Shown piece by piece: positions 46,152 through 56,329 of a DNA stretch of 64,000 bases. This DNA is from Acinetobacter courvalinii. Its GTDB lineage: Bacteria; Pseudomonadota; Gammaproteobacteria; Pseudomonadales; Moraxellaceae. Every line of letters begins with the position of its first letter. The first letter of the stretch is position 1. The position numbers and the translations under genes were made by a program. The notes below the pieces were generated by a model. It was not told the origin of the DNA. It was given only the letters and a program-made list of their open reading frames with translations, and ran no database searches. The stretch spans positions 186,001 through 250,000 of the forward strand of contig NZ_BMDA01000003.1 of the NCBI RefSeq assembly GCF_014635545.1. Reading direction: 5' to 3'.

Positions 46152-46575
46152 GAAAACTCCTAACATTTTGATCTTTTAATGACAGGAGAATATAAATCAA
46201 TAAATGTTTTTTGTTGCGGGTTTTTCAGGTATAAATATAGGGTTGCATAAAAAATACGCAAAAAAATTAGAGGATTAACACTAATTGTTGTGAGTTTTCT
46301 ATCTTTTGTTAGGTTTGTGTGAAAAATAATTCTATAAGTAACATAATGAAATCGAAATAATATTTATGCCTACTCAATGGAATCAATAAAACTCTTTAAA
46401 TAAAAAGTACACACAATATCCGAAATTTATGCATAATACGCCCTTTTTAAAAATGATTAGACTTTCCTTGCTGAATGGCTAAGGGGGAATTTTCTATTTT
46501 AAAGACAGCTTGAATTTATCCAATTCAATCTCTGTGGGAAATGTTGAAATATACACTATATACAAGGAGCTTCTC
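46152..46575. other. 424-bp gene-free region upstream of dcaP
   Basis: A divergent control region between the nitroreductase and the porin gene, very A/T-rich. It contains a 7-bp-arm inverted repeat (separate entry) and TATGCATAAT-like -10 candidates near 46430. No RNA gene or reading frame with a ribosome site is evident. Length and structure suggest substantial regulation of the porin. Confidence 0.5.
46510..46528. promoter_or_regulatory. candidate operator upstream of dcaP
   Basis: TTGAATT (46510-46516) and AATTCAA (46522-46528) form a perfect inverted repeat with a 5-bp spacer, 48 bp before the dcaP start codon. The regulator is unknown. Confidence 0.4.
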
Positions 46576-47931
46576 ATGAGTTTATCTCTCATCCGTAAGC
46601 CGTTCGTAATGCAAGGATTAGCAATCACAGTTGCTGCCTTAATGATGAACAGTACACACGCTGCCAGCGAGCAAGAACAGATTCAGCAACTTCGCGATGA
46701 AGTGAAGGAATTAAGAGCTTTATTACAGCAATATGTTCCCCAGGCAAAACAACAAAATGATGCCGCTCAAGTTGCTGTCGCCCCTGCAACTGCAGTAGCT
46801 GCAACCAATAATCAAAATACAGCAGCGGTAGTCACAACCACTGCCCCGAAAAAATCTCCATTAAGTTTTAGCACTGCTTCTGGTGCGGAAGTAAAACTGT
46901 ACGGTTTCTTGCGTGGTGACGCGTCTTATCAGGCAAAAGGTGGTGACGGTATTTTTAACCGCATCAATAAGGTTGATCTGGAAGGTGCTGAAAAGAACAG
47001 TGACCGTTTCTATAGCACCGCAACCGTGACCCGTCTTGGTCTTGATTTTAAAGCACCGGTTGAAGGCGCTGATGTTGGCGGTAAGTTAGAAGTGGACTTC
47101 CGTGGTGGTAGCAGCAATGACACGATTCGTATCCGTCACGCTTATATGACTTATAACGACTGGCTATTTGGTCAAACCACATCGACCTTCCTGGCCACAG
47201 ATTTGCAACCGGAAATGCTGGACTTTAACTCGCCACTGGGGATTGGTACCTACCGTACACCTATGGTTCGTTATAGTGGCAAGTTCACACCAGAAACCAG
47301 CTATGCGGTTGCTTTAGAAAAAGGCAATGACGATAACCGTGCGCCATCCTTAACCTCAAAAGTAAAATATGATTTTGCTGAAGGCAAGGGAACCACCTCT
47401 GCACGTGCCTTGTTGACAGAAGCACGTAGTAAAGCGACCTATGACAACAACAATAACCGCATCAATTCAGGCGAAGCTGAACTGGGTTGGGGTGTTGCTG
47501 TGGGTGCAAAATATAAATTCACAGATTCATTACAGGCCATGATTGACTATTCGCATGTCAAAGGCGATAGCAAATTCCTGCTGTATACCAACAATGCCTT
47601 CAATGTAAATCCAAATAATTTTGATTTGAATCTGAATGAATTTGATGCAGTGACAGTTGGTACAACCTATCAGATTAACCCGAAATTACGTAGTACTTTG
47701 GCCTATGGCGCCATGTTTGCAGATGACAGCAATGACTTTGCAAAACAGGCCGTGGTTGCAAAAGACACCGCCCAGAACAAAACCCTGCAACAGGGCTGGT
47801 GGAATATCATGTATTCACCAGTAACACCGATTACGTTCGGTCTGGAATATATCTACGGTGAGCGTAAAACCTTTGACGGGCAAAAAGGTAAAGATAATCG
47901 TGTAGGAGCAATGGCTCGCTATAATTTCTAA
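46576..47931 (+). CDS. dcaP: DcaP-family trimeric outer-membrane porin
   Basis: A 451-residue porin. The signal peptide is followed by a short N-terminal coiled coil (EQEQIQQLRDEVKELRALLQQYVPQAKQQ, about residues 32-60), an Ala/Thr/Val-rich linker, and a barrel domain starting VKLYGFLRGDASYQAKGG and ending in Phe (NRVGAMARYNF), the outer-membrane insertion signal. This matches Acinetobacter DcaP, which forms trimers whose N-terminal helices bundle in the periplasm and which takes up dicarboxylates and some antibiotics. It was first named from the dicarboxylic-acid (dca) region of A. baylyi. ATG 46576 follows acaaggagc; the frame upstream to 46510 is not needed. Confidence 0.9.
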   Translation: MSLSLIRKPFVMQGLAITVAALMMNSTHAASEQEQIQQLRDEVKELRALLQQYVPQAKQQNDAAQVAVAPATAVAATNNQNTAAVVTTTAPKKSPLSFSTASGAEVKLYGFLRGDASYQAKGGDGIFNRINKVDLEGAEKNSDRFYSTATVTRLGLDFKAPVEGADVGGKLEVDFRGGSSNDTIRIRHAYMTYNDWLFGQTTSTFLATDLQPEMLDFNSPLGIGTYRTPMVRYSGKFTPETSYAVALEKGNDDNRAPSLTSKVKYDFAEGKGTTSARALLTEARSKATYDNNNNRINSGEAELGWGVAVGAKYKFTDSLQAMIDYSHVKGDSKFLLYTNNAFNVNPNNFDLNLNEFDAVTVGTTYQINPKLRSTLAYGAMFADDSNDFAKQAVVAKDTAQNKTLQQGWWNIMYSPVTPITFGLEYIYGERKTFDGQKGKDNRVGAMARYNF

Positions 47932-48121
47932 GCCATTTCAACCCGCAGATGCAAATCATCCGTGAAAACTGAATCACCATAACTTGCAAAGGTTCTCACA
48001 TTGAACTGTATGCTTTTTATAAAGTTGATTGAGTTTTCACTCATTTTTAGAGTTACTATTTTGGCAGTTTGAAAGGGGCTACCCGCCGTCAGATGAACTA
48101 CCAAGATAAACGGAAGAAGAT

Positions 48122-49357
48122 ATGGAATTTACTTTTAATGGTTTTTATACTCTGATTTCAGCCGTTATCGTGTTGTTATTAGGGCGTTTGCTCGTTAATA
48201 AAATTGATTTCTTAAGACGCTATAACATTCCCGAGCCGGTTGCTGGTGGTCTGGTTGCAGCCGTAGTTTCACTGCTGGTACATTCGCTTTGGGGCTATAG
48301 CATTGTCTTTAGTAGCGAGTTACAAACCAGTTTTATGTTGATCTTCTTTGCTTCGATTGGTTTAAGTGCCAATTTCCTGAAGCTTAGAGAAGGCGGTATC
48401 GGCTTGGTGATCTTCCTGGTCTGTGTTGCATCTTTCATTGTGGTACAGAACGCGGTCGGGATGAGTCTGGCAACCTTGCTTGGTATTGATCCGCTGGTGG
48501 GGCTGATTGCAGGTTCAATCACCTTGACCGGTGGTCATGGTACAGCAGGGGCATGGGGCGAAATTCTTGAAACCCAGCACGGGATTCAAGGTGCTCTAGC
48601 TTTAGGTATGGCGAGTGCAACTTTTGGTCTGATCATCGGGGGGATTATCGGTGGTCCATTGGCGAAATTGTTAATTAACCGTTATAGCCTTGCTCAAGCG
48701 CAGACACCGGCTGAGATCAAAAACCGTGATACGCATCTAGATCAGCATCCTGACGAGCTGGCACCATTTGAAAATCCACATCAAGTCCGTTTAATCACTG
48801 CTGATAATGCCATTACCACTTTGGGTATGTTTGCTGCGTGTCTTGCATTTGCAGAGTTCATGACCGGATTCAGTAAGGGCACTTGGTTCGAGCTACCAAC
48901 CTTTGTCTGGGCGCTTGGTGGCGGTGTGATTTTACGTAACATCCTCGAAAGCGTATTAAAGGTAGATATCTTTGATCGTGCTATTGACGTGTTTGGTAAT
49001 GCATCATTGTCACTTTATCTGGCAATGGCATTGCTGTCGCTCAAATTATGGCAGCTGGCTGATCTTGCTGGACCGCTCGTTGTCATTTTAGGTGCGCAAA
49101 CCATTACCATGGCATTGTATGCAGCATTCATTACTTTCCGTGTGATGGGTAAAAACTACGATGCGGCTGTATTGGCTGCAGGTCACTGTGGTTTTGGTAT
49201 GGGGGCAACACCAACTGCGGTTGCCAACATGCAGGCCATCACCAATATGTATGGACCTTCTCATAAAGCGTTCCTGATCGTTCCGCTTTGTGGTGCGTTC
49301 TTTGTTGATTTAATTAACGCAACAGTAATTCAATTAATTTTGAAATTCTTTGCCTAA
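48122..49357 (+). CDS. gltS: sodium/glutamate symporter GltS
   Basis: A 411-residue sodium:glutamate symporter of the ESS family with two inverted halves. Signatures are NIPEPVAGGLVAAVVSLLVH, the re-entrant GSITLTGGHGTAGAWGEILE, and the C-terminal GHCGFGMGATPTAVANMQAI, where the two Gly-rich loops form the substrate site. The length fits E. coli GltS (401). The ribosome site is ggaagaagat. Terminator-bounded single gene. Confidence 0.95.
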   Translation: MEFTFNGFYTLISAVIVLLLGRLLVNKIDFLRRYNIPEPVAGGLVAAVVSLLVHSLWGYSIVFSSELQTSFMLIFFASIGLSANFLKLREGGIGLVIFLVCVASFIVVQNAVGMSLATLLGIDPLVGLIAGSITLTGGHGTAGAWGEILETQHGIQGALALGMASATFGLIIGGIIGGPLAKLLINRYSLAQAQTPAEIKNRDTHLDQHPDELAPFENPHQVRLITADNAITTLGMFAACLAFAEFMTGFSKGTWFELPTFVWALGGGVILRNILESVLKVDIFDRAIDVFGNASLSLYLAMALLSLKLWQLADLAGPLVVILGAQTITMALYAAFITFRVMGKNYDAAVLAAGHCGFGMGATPTAVANMQAITNMYGPSHKAFLIVPLCGAFFVDLINATVIQLILKFFA

Positions 49358-49365
49358 GTCGGATC

Positions 49366-49391
49366 AAAAGCCCCTAAAGGGGCTTTTTTGA
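49366..49391 (+). terminator. intrinsic terminator after gltS
   Basis: A 10-bp stem (aaaagcccct / aggggctttt) with a 2-base apical gap, followed by T residues, 9 bp after the stop codon. Confidence 0.9.
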
Positions 49392-49451
49392 TTCATCCAT
49401 TGTTATCGTATATGTACGTATGTACATAAAATCTTTAAAAGCGAATAAGTG

Positions 49452-50933
49452 ATGAATGAAAAATTAAATGACACCCTGATGGCTTGGGTAAGTTTTTTCA
49501 ATGATCCTTTATGGGACTTTCTGGTTATTTTCCTTCTGGCAGTAGGTATCTTCTATACCATTGCGACCAAAGCTGTGCAGATCAGAATGTTCTTTCACAG
49601 TATCAAAGTGATGAAGGGCAGCCGTAGCAAAGGCGAAGAGAAAGATTCACACGGATTAACACCCTTCCAGGCATTCGTAACAGGCTTAGCCAGTCGTGTC
49701 GGTGTAGGTAATATTGCAGGTGTTGCGATTGCGATTGCGATTGGTGGCCCTGGTGCCGTGTTCTGGATGTGGTTTACTGCATTACTGGGGATGAGCTCGG
49801 CTTTTATTGAGTCTTCGCTTGCTCAGTTATTTAAAGTAAGAGACAGTAATAGCAAGCAGTTTCGGGGTGGACCGGCTTACTATATTACTCAGGGCTTACG
49901 TAGCAAAACCTTTGGTGTGATCTTCGCGCTGGCATTGATCTTCACTTATGGTTTCGTATTCAACTCTGTTCAGATCAATGCGATTGCCAATGCTTCCTCA
50001 CATGCGTGGGGCTGGGATAAGGCCAATATGATTGCGCACCTGGGCGGTGTTGATCTGGAAATCTCATGGGTTGGTCTGGTACTGGTTGTGTTAGTTGCAT
50101 TGGCAATTTTTGGCGGTATTAAACGTATCGCTAAATTTGCCGAGATGTTTGTGCCATTAAAAGCAGGTCTATACTTGGCTGTTGCTTTATATATCGCCTT
50201 AAGCAACTACGAACTTCTGCCTGGCATTTTCAAATTGATCTTTACTGAAGCATTCCAGTTTAATGCTGCAGCGGGCGGTTTCTTTGGTGCCATGATTTCC
50301 ATGGCGATGATGCAAGGGATCAAGCGTGGCCTGTTCTCAAACGAAGCCGGTATGGGTTCGGCGCCGAATGCTGCCGCAGCTTCTGATGTGAAGCATCCGG
50401 TGAACCAAGGTTTGGTTCAGATGCTGGGTGTATTCGTCGATACCTTTATTGTGTGTACCAGTACTGCGATGATTATCCTGATTTCTGGTGTTTATCACGA
50501 TGCCGGTTTCGTCGGGGTTGAATTAACCCAGCGTGCGTTAGAGACACAAGTGGGTAGCTGGGGGGGTGACTTCCTTGCGATTCTGTTATTCCTGTTCTGT
50601 TATTCAGCCGTGTTAGGTAACTATGCCTATGCAGAAAGTAATGTACAGTTCATCAATAACAATCCAAAAGTCATGTTCATCTTCCGGGTTTTTGTGTTGG
50701 TCATGGTGTACTTCGGTGCAATTGGTAGTGTTCCGCTGGTTTGGTCGATGGCTGACTTGTTCATGGGAATCATGGCAACCATTAACCTGGTGGCAATCTT
50801 ATTGTTAACCCCAATGGCACGTACCTTACTGAAAGACTATACCGCACAGTTGAAGAAAGGCATTAAAGAGCCTGAGTTCAAGATTGATAACTATCCGGAA
50901 CTGAAGAAAAAAGTTGATTCTGATATCTGGTAA
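49452..50933 (+). CDS. alanine/glycine:cation symporter (AGCS, AlsT type)
   Basis: A 493-residue sodium:amino-acid symporter. AGCS motifs are FQAFVTGLASRVGVGNIAGVAIAIAIGGPGAVFWMWFTALLGMSSAFIESSLAQLFK and the conserved RGLFSNEAGMGSAPNAAAASDVKHPVNQGLVQMLGVFVDT. Alanine, glycine or glutamine is the likely substrate. ATG 49452 is chosen over an adjacent GTG. It follows gltS closely but across a strong terminator, so it is probably transcribed separately. Confidence 0.92.
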   Translation: MNEKLNDTLMAWVSFFNDPLWDFLVIFLLAVGIFYTIATKAVQIRMFFHSIKVMKGSRSKGEEKDSHGLTPFQAFVTGLASRVGVGNIAGVAIAIAIGGPGAVFWMWFTALLGMSSAFIESSLAQLFKVRDSNSKQFRGGPAYYITQGLRSKTFGVIFALALIFTYGFVFNSVQINAIANASSHAWGWDKANMIAHLGGVDLEISWVGLVLVVLVALAIFGGIKRIAKFAEMFVPLKAGLYLAVALYIALSNYELLPGIFKLIFTEAFQFNAAAGGFFGAMISMAMMQGIKRGLFSNEAGMGSAPNAAAASDVKHPVNQGLVQMLGVFVDTFIVCTSTAMIILISGVYHDAGFVGVELTQRALETQVGSWGGDFLAILLFLFCYSAVLGNYAYAESNVQFINNNPKVMFIFRVFVLVMVYFGAIGSVPLVWSMADLFMGIMATINLVAILLLTPMARTLLKDYTAQLKKGIKEPEFKIDNYPELKKKVDSDIW

Positions 50934-50960
50934 GTGATTTGAATAATGCCTTGAATGTAT

Positions 50961-50990
50961 AAAAAAAGTTCCTTGCGAGGGACTTTTTTT
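50961..50990 (+). terminator. intrinsic terminator after the AGCS gene
   Basis: The stem aaaaaaagttcc / gggacttttttt (one G-U pair) with a 6-base loop ends in a T-run. Confidence 0.88.
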
Positions 50991-51076
50991 ATGAAGATTT
51001 CATGACATATGCAAAGAAATTGATACATCTTTTCAGATGTGCTGACGCTAAAATCCGACACAGAAAAACAGACAAT

Positions 51077-52072
51077 ATGGCAACACTGCGTATGAAACAG
51101 CTTAAATTCTGGGCCCTTGGTCTTTCAATCATGCTCTTGGCAGGTTGCCAAACTACAGCGCATGTAAGCCCTGCTGTAGAAGATGCTCAGGCACATACTG
51201 TTTCGCAACCTTTTAGTTATATCAAACAGCAACAAAAGCGACCTGTGGTGGCGTTGGTGCTGGGCAGTGGCGGGGCACGGGGATATGCGCATATCGGTGT
51301 GATCGAAGTACTAGAACAACAAGGCATTCGCCCTGACTTTATTGTTGGAACCAGTGCGGGCAGTATTGTCGGTTCAATCTATGCCAGCGGTAAAAGTGCT
51401 GCTGAACTGCGTGATATTGCCTTGAAGCTAAAAGCCACTGATGTCCGTGATGTCAATCTGAGTCTAAAAGGCTTTTTTGATGGTAAGAAGGTGGAAGACT
51501 ATATCAACCAGCAAGTCCATAATACGCCCTTACAAAAGTTGAAAATCCCGCTGTATGTGGTGGCAACCGAGTTAAAGGACGGTTCAAAAACCGTATTTAA
51601 CTATGGCAATACCGGACAGGCGGTTCGTGCTTCCGCTTCGATTCCAAGTATGTTTGTACCAACCATGATTCATGATGTGGAATATGTCGATGGGGGGCTG
51701 GTCAGTCCAGTACCTGTGCAGGTAGCACGTGAGCTCGGCGCCGATGTGGTGATTGCGGTGGATATTCTGGCTCAGCCAATCCATACCGAAACCACCAATG
51801 TGTGGGGCCTGTTTAACCAGAATATCAATATTATGCAAGGTCGTCTGGCTGAAGAAGAGCTCAAAGAAGCAGATATTGTGATTCAACCTGACCTACGTGA
51901 GAAAGCACATATTTTTGATGTAAAAGGTCGTGAGCAGACCATGCAGGCAGGCATTGATGCAGCAAATGATAAACTGGCCGATATACAATGGGCTATCCAA
52001 AATAAAAGCAAGCCCTCTAGAGCGGATCAGCAGAATATGGCGGTCAAGCAAAATTCAGCCCTGCCACGGTGA
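51077..52072 (+). CDS. patatin-like phospholipase lipoprotein
   Basis: A 331-residue protein with a lipoprotein signal (KFWALGLSIMLLAGC; lipid-modified Cys24), followed by a patatin domain. The oxyanion loop is GSGGARGYAHIG, the nucleophile elbow G-T-S-A-G-S, and the Asp of the dyad in YVDGGLVSPVPV. The C-terminal tail is polar. It resembles E. coli RssA and Acinetobacter/Pseudomonas patatin lipoproteins, and the enzyme should act as a lipase/phospholipase at an envelope membrane. The start could be 51077 or 51092 (MKQLKFW); an in-frame ATG at 51002 would push the signal too far inside. Confidence 0.87.
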   Translation: MATLRMKQLKFWALGLSIMLLAGCQTTAHVSPAVEDAQAHTVSQPFSYIKQQQKRPVVALVLGSGGARGYAHIGVIEVLEQQGIRPDFIVGTSAGSIVGSIYASGKSAAELRDIALKLKATDVRDVNLSLKGFFDGKKVEDYINQQVHNTPLQKLKIPLYVVATELKDGSKTVFNYGNTGQAVRASASIPSMFVPTMIHDVEYVDGGLVSPVPVQVARELGADVVIAVDILAQPIHTETTNVWGLFNQNINIMQGRLAEEELKEADIVIQPDLREKAHIFDVKGREQTMQAGIDAANDKLADIQWAIQNKSKPSRADQQNMAVKQNSALPR

Positions 52073-52299
52073 TTGAATATTGTTCAGATTTGTAGGGGGA
52101 GTTAAGTGTTTGAGTCTATTTGCTAAAATTCATTTTTTATAAAAACAGCTTATAAATATTCTACAAAAAACTATTAAAACGTCCAGAAAAATAGTAAATA
52201 ACTACAAATCATAAAACTTTTCTATCAGAGAGTTTTAAGTTTTAGGTCATAGGATGACCTCATCAAATAAATTGTTTCATAACAAGGATTGTTAAACAG

Positions 52300-53493
52300 A
52301 TGTTTAAGTCTTTCTTTCCGAACCCGCGTCTATTTTTTATTTCTGTGGTTGTCTGGCTCGCACTTAATATGCTGCTTTGGTACAGCGGTGGACATAGCTG
52401 GGGCGAATATCTGGGTTTTCCTAAAGGCTATGCTAATGCAGAATTACCGATTGATGTCAGTCGCTTTTGGGCGCCTTCATTTATCTGGTTTTATTGCTGG
52501 TTCTTTATTGCTACAGCTTTGTTTGCGGGTTTTTGGCGTATTTTTTCAGATAATAAGTGGCAGAAATGGTCGATTTGGGGCTCTGCTTTTATTTTGTTTA
52601 ACATTTGGTTTTCAGTACAAGTCGATGTCGTATTAAATGCTTGGTATAACCCTTTTTATTCATTAATACAGAAAATGGTTTCTAGTGGTGGTGGTGATTT
52701 AAAGCAGCTTTATAGTGGAATGTTTACTGTTATTTTGATAGCCATGGTCTATGTCACCATCGCTATATTGAATTTATTTTTTGTTAGCCATTATATCTTT
52801 CGCTGGCGTACAGCAATGAATGATTATTATACCCAGTATTGGAAGCGACTACGTCATATAGAAGGTGCATCTCAGCGTATTCAAGAAGATACGATGAGAT
52901 TTGCTGGAACTTTAGAGGGGCTAGGTGTAAGTTTGATTGAGGCGATTATGACTTTAATCGCCTTTTTACCGATTTTGATCCAGCTTTCAGTTCACGTCAA
53001 AGTTTTACCTATAGTTGGCGAAATTCCGCATACACTAATGATAGCTGCTCTAGGTTGGGCAATTTTTGGAACCGTAGTCTTAATGGTAGTTGGTGCTAAG
53101 CTTCCAGGATTGGAGTTTAATAATCAAAAGGTTGAAGCTGCATATCGTAAAGAGTTAGTTTATGGTGAAGACCATGCTGATCGAGCTGATCCTTTAACAC
53201 TAAAAGAGTTATTTAGTAAGGTACGTTTGAACTACTTTAAATTGTATTTCCACTATACCTATTTTAATTTAGTGCGGTTTTGGTATTTACAATTGGATAA
53301 TTTATATGGATTTTTTATTTTAGCACCATCAATTGCAGCAGGTGCGATTGCTCTAGGGATCATAATGCAGATTATGAATGTATTCCAATTGGTTAGAAAA
53401 TCTTTTCAATATCTTATCACTTCATGGCCAACGATTATTGAGTTGCTATCAATTTATAAACGTCTTCGCACATTTGAAAAAACGTTAGATTAG
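52300..53493 (+). CDS. sbmA: peptide transporter SbmA
   Basis: A 397-residue inner-membrane protein of the SbmA/BacA family (ABC-transporter membrane fold without ATPase, driven by proton motive force). It imports microcins, bleomycin and proline-rich antimicrobial peptides. It follows E. coli SbmA nearly throughout: [91 protein letters not shown], and the C-terminus [18 protein letters not shown]. Coding DNA is A/T-rich in its second half. No partner gene (yaiW) is adjacent. A 227-bp upstream gap shows no gene. Confidence 0.95.
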   Translation: MFKSFFPNPRLFFISVVVWLALNMLLWYSGGHSWGEYLGFPKGYANAELPIDVSRFWAPSFIWFYCWFFIATALFAGFWRIFSDNKWQKWSIWGSAFILFNIWFSVQVDVVLNAWYNPFYSLIQKMVSSGGGDLKQLYSGMFTVILIAMVYVTIAILNLFFVSHYIFRWRTAMNDYYTQYWKRLRHIEGASQRIQEDTMRFAGTLEGLGVSLIEAIMTLIAFLPILIQLSVHVKVLPIVGEIPHTLMIAALGWAIFGTVVLMVVGAKLPGLEFNNQKVEAAYRKELVYGEDHADRADPLTLKELFSKVRLNYFKLYFHYTYFNLVRFWYLQLDNLYGFFILAPSIAAGAIALGIIMQIMNVFQLVRKSFQYLITSWPTIIELLSIYKRLRTFEKTLD

Positions 53494-53515
53494 TTTGAAT
53501 GACCTAATTTTAGTC

Positions 53516-53545
53516 AGCCTTCAGTTGATGTGAAGGCTTTTTTTA
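53516..53545 (+). terminator. intrinsic terminator after sbmA
   Basis: An 8-bp stem (agccttca / tgaaggct) with a 7-base loop, then seven T. Confidence 0.9.
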
Positions 53546-53710
53546 TTGGCTGTATGCTGAGTGGATTTGTTTCTTATGTGACGTTTGCATATGTATTTCT
53601 GTGAAAATTACTTTATTTGAGTGTGTGCTTTCACTATAGTCCTTTGATAAAATTAATGATCTCTCATTTTGCTCTTGTATAGCGTAGAACTTAAATAAAT
53701 AGGATAAATC

Positions 53711-55762
53711 ATGAAACCTGCATTGCTTAAAAGTGCATTAGCGCTTGCACTGACTGCTTTTACTGCAAATGTATGGGCAGACCCAGCAATTAAATCCTCC
53801 CTAAGTCAAAAAAAATCAGGCATTGACCAGCAATATATCGATCAAACTGTGTCTGCCCAGCATGATTTTTATGATCATGTAAATGGAACATGGCTAAAGG
53901 AGACTGCGATTCCTGCAGATAAGTCACGTTGGGGCGCATTTAACGAGTTACATGAATTATCGACCAACCAGTTGCATGCCATTGTGGAACAACTGAGTGC
54001 CCAAAAATGGGCAGCAGGCAGCGTAGAGCAAAAGATTGCCAGTCTGTACGCCAGCTTTATGGATGAAAAAACCATTGAAGCACAAGGCCTTCAACCTTTA
54101 CAGCAGGAACTGGCGCAGGTTGATGCAATTCAAAATAAACAAGACTTTGCTCGATTAATGGGGCATTTCTCGCGTATCGGCGTGAGAACGCCATTTGATA
54201 TCAGTATTGATCAGGACATGAAACGCTCTGATGTAATGATTGCAGGTTTGGCACAGCGTCGATTGGGCCTACCAGATCGTGACTATTATTTGAAAGATGA
54301 TCAGAAGTTTGTGGAAACGCGTGCAAAATATCTCAAGCATATTGAAAAGATGCTGCAGCTTTCTGGCGATCAGCAAGCCGCTCAGCATGCCAAACAAATC
54401 CTCCAGCTGGAAACAGAACTGGCCAAGATTCAGTGGAGTAATGTTCAAAATCGTGATTTATCCAAGCGTTACAATATTTACCCGCTTAAAGATTTGAATC
54501 AGTTAAGTCGTAACTTTGATTGGGATAGTTATCTGAAGACGGTTGGGGTAAAGGATAAAATCCAGACCATTCAGGTACATCAGCTCAGCTATTTTAAGGC
54601 GCTTGATCCAGTGCTGAATAGAACTCCTTTAGAGGTGTGGAAGGCCTATTTTAAATGGAACCTGATCAGCAGTTTCGCCCCTTATCTGAATAAAGCTCTT
54701 GTTGATGAAAGTTTCGCGTTTTATGGTAAAAGTTTGCGTGATGTGGCTGAGCAGGAAGTGCGCTGGAAACGTGGCGTACAAACGGTAAACGGTGTGCTTG
54801 GTGACGGCCTGGGTAAAATCTATGTAGAAAAACATTTTTCTGCGGATAAAAAACAGCGCATGGATACCTTGGTTCAGAATCTGATCCGGGCTTATGATCA
54901 AAGTATTAGCCAGCTGGACTGGATGAGTCCTGCAACCAAAGTACAAGCTAAAAAGAAACTGGCTAGCTTATCCATTAAAGTGGGTTACCCGAAGAAATGG
55001 CGTGATTATTCAGCATTGGACATTAAAGACGGTGATTTGATTGGTAACGTGATTCGGGCCAGCGAGTTTGAGCATCAGGACGAACTGGATAAGCTCGGTA
55101 AACCTGTTGACCGTGATGAATGGTTTATGTCACCGCAAACGGTAAATGCGTATTACAACCCATCCTCCAATGAAATTGTATTCCCGGCTGCCATCTTACA
55201 ACCGCCTTTCTTTAATATTGAAGCCGATGATGCGGTCAATTATGGCGGGATTGGGAGTGTCATTGGGCATGAGATCAGTCATGGTTTTGATGATCAGGGC
55301 AGCCAGTTTGATGAATTGGGCAATATGCGTAACTGGTGGACCAAGCAAGATCATCAGAAGTTTAAGGCCAAAACACAGGCTTTGATTGCACAGTACAATG
55401 CTTATGAACCGATTGCAGGGTATCACGTCAATGGTGAGCTGACGCTGGGTGAAAATATTGCCGATAACTCGGGATTATCGATTGCCTACAAAGCGTATCA
55501 ATTGTCCTTGGCAGGCAAGCCTGCGCCTGTGATTGAAGGGCGTACGGGGGAGCAGCGTTTCTATATGGGCTGGGCGCAAGTCTGGCGCGCCAAAACCCGT
55601 GAAGCACAAGCGATTGTATATTTAAAAACAGATCCACATGCGCCCGATAAAGTCCGGGCCAATGGTGCTTTAGTCAATCAGGCGCCGTTCTATGATGCTT
55701 TCAAGATTAAAGCCGGGGACAAAATGTATTTGGCCCCTGAAAAGCGGGTCAGTATCTGGTAA
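53711..55762 (+). CDS. M13 family zinc metallopeptidase (PepO/neprilysin-like)
   Basis: A secreted endopeptidase of 683 residues. The signal peptide is MKPALLKSALALALTAFTANVWA. An M13 N-terminal domain begins DFYDHVNGTWLKETAIPADKSRWGAF. The C-terminal catalytic domain has zinc motif H-E-I-S-H (VIGHEISHGFDDQGSQFD), third ligand and Asp in LTLGENIADNSGLSIAYKAY, and substrate motif PSSNEIVFPAAILQPPFF. The C-terminal Trp (KRVSIW) is also typical. It cleaves peptides in the periplasm; natural substrates are unknown. It follows sbmA but across a terminator. Confidence 0.94.
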   Translation: MKPALLKSALALALTAFTANVWADPAIKSSLSQKKSGIDQQYIDQTVSAQHDFYDHVNGTWLKETAIPADKSRWGAFNELHELSTNQLHAIVEQLSAQKWAAGSVEQKIASLYASFMDEKTIEAQGLQPLQQELAQVDAIQNKQDFARLMGHFSRIGVRTPFDISIDQDMKRSDVMIAGLAQRRLGLPDRDYYLKDDQKFVETRAKYLKHIEKMLQLSGDQQAAQHAKQILQLETELAKIQWSNVQNRDLSKRYNIYPLKDLNQLSRNFDWDSYLKTVGVKDKIQTIQVHQLSYFKALDPVLNRTPLEVWKAYFKWNLISSFAPYLNKALVDESFAFYGKSLRDVAEQEVRWKRGVQTVNGVLGDGLGKIYVEKHFSADKKQRMDTLVQNLIRAYDQSISQLDWMSPATKVQAKKKLASLSIKVGYPKKWRDYSALDIKDGDLIGNVIRASEFEHQDELDKLGKPVDRDEWFMSPQTVNAYYNPSSNEIVFPAAILQPPFFNIEADDAVNYGGIGSVIGHEISHGFDDQGSQFDELGNMRNWWTKQDHQKFKAKTQALIAQYNAYEPIAGYHVNGELTLGENIADNSGLSIAYKAYQLSLAGKPAPVIEGRTGEQRFYMGWAQVWRAKTREAQAIVYLKTDPHAPDKVRANGALVNQAPFYDAFKIKAGDKMYLAPEKRVSIW

Positions 55763-55772
55763 TCCAGAATTC

Positions 55773-55807
55773 AATAAAAAACCTGCATCATGCAGGTTTT
55801 TTATTGG
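55773..55807. terminator. bidirectional terminator between the M13 peptidase and chromate transporter genes
   Basis: A 17-bp perfect inverted repeat around a single central base (caataaaaaacctgcat / atgcaggttttttattg), with A- and T-runs for both strands. Confidence 0.95.
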
Positions 55808-55813
55808 CTCGAT

Positions 55814-56329
55814 TTAAAGGAAGGCAATTCCTAGTCCTGCGCCTGCGGCCATCACCCAAAGTGGATGGATCTTTTTAAACATCCCGAGCACTGCAGTAAC
55901 AACTACGATAATGACCAAGAGCAGGTTTTGTGCGGAAGCATCGGCAATCATCCAGGCACTGACCAAGACCAAGCCGACAGTAATCGGTTTCAGGGCTTTT
56001 TCAAAACGCGCCCGTAACGGATTGGCTTTAAAGCGTTCCCAAAATTTCAGCGCATAAATGGTAATGATGGAAGATGGACCAAATTTTGCCAGTGAGGTGA
56101 CCAGTAAACCTGCTGGACCTGCCACATGCCAGCCGACCAAAGGCACAATCATCATATTCGGACCGGGTGCTGCCTGCGCCATGGCAAATAGCGAGCTAAA
56201 CTGCTCTGCACTCATCCATTGATGCACGGTTACCACCTGATGCTGCATTTCAGGCAGGATGGCATTACCACCCCCAAAAGCCAGCAATGAAAGCTGAGTA
56301 AAAACCACGGCAAGGGTGACTAAGATCAT
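55814..56329 (-). CDS. chromate transporter subunit, second half (ChrA-like)
   Basis: A 171-residue membrane protein of the CHR family. The short-chain motif is FTQLSLLAFGGGNAILPEMQHQVV (Gly-Gly-Gly-Asn), and the next is FAMAQAAPGPNMMIVPLVGWHVAG. Together with its neighbour it gives the equivalent of one full-length ChrA, as in two-gene CHR systems. The start overlaps the upstream gene by 4 bp, so the two are translationally coupled. Substrate may be chromate, sulfate or another anion. Confidence 0.88.
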   Translation of the reverse strand: MILVTLAVVFTQLSLLAFGGGNAILPEMQHQVVTVHQWMSAEQFSSLFAMAQAAPGPNMMIVPLVGWHVAGPAGLLVTSLAKFGPSSIITIYALKFWERFKANPLRARFEKALKPITVGLVLVSAWMIADASAQNLLLVIIVVVTAVLGMFKKIHPLWVMAAGAGLGIAFL

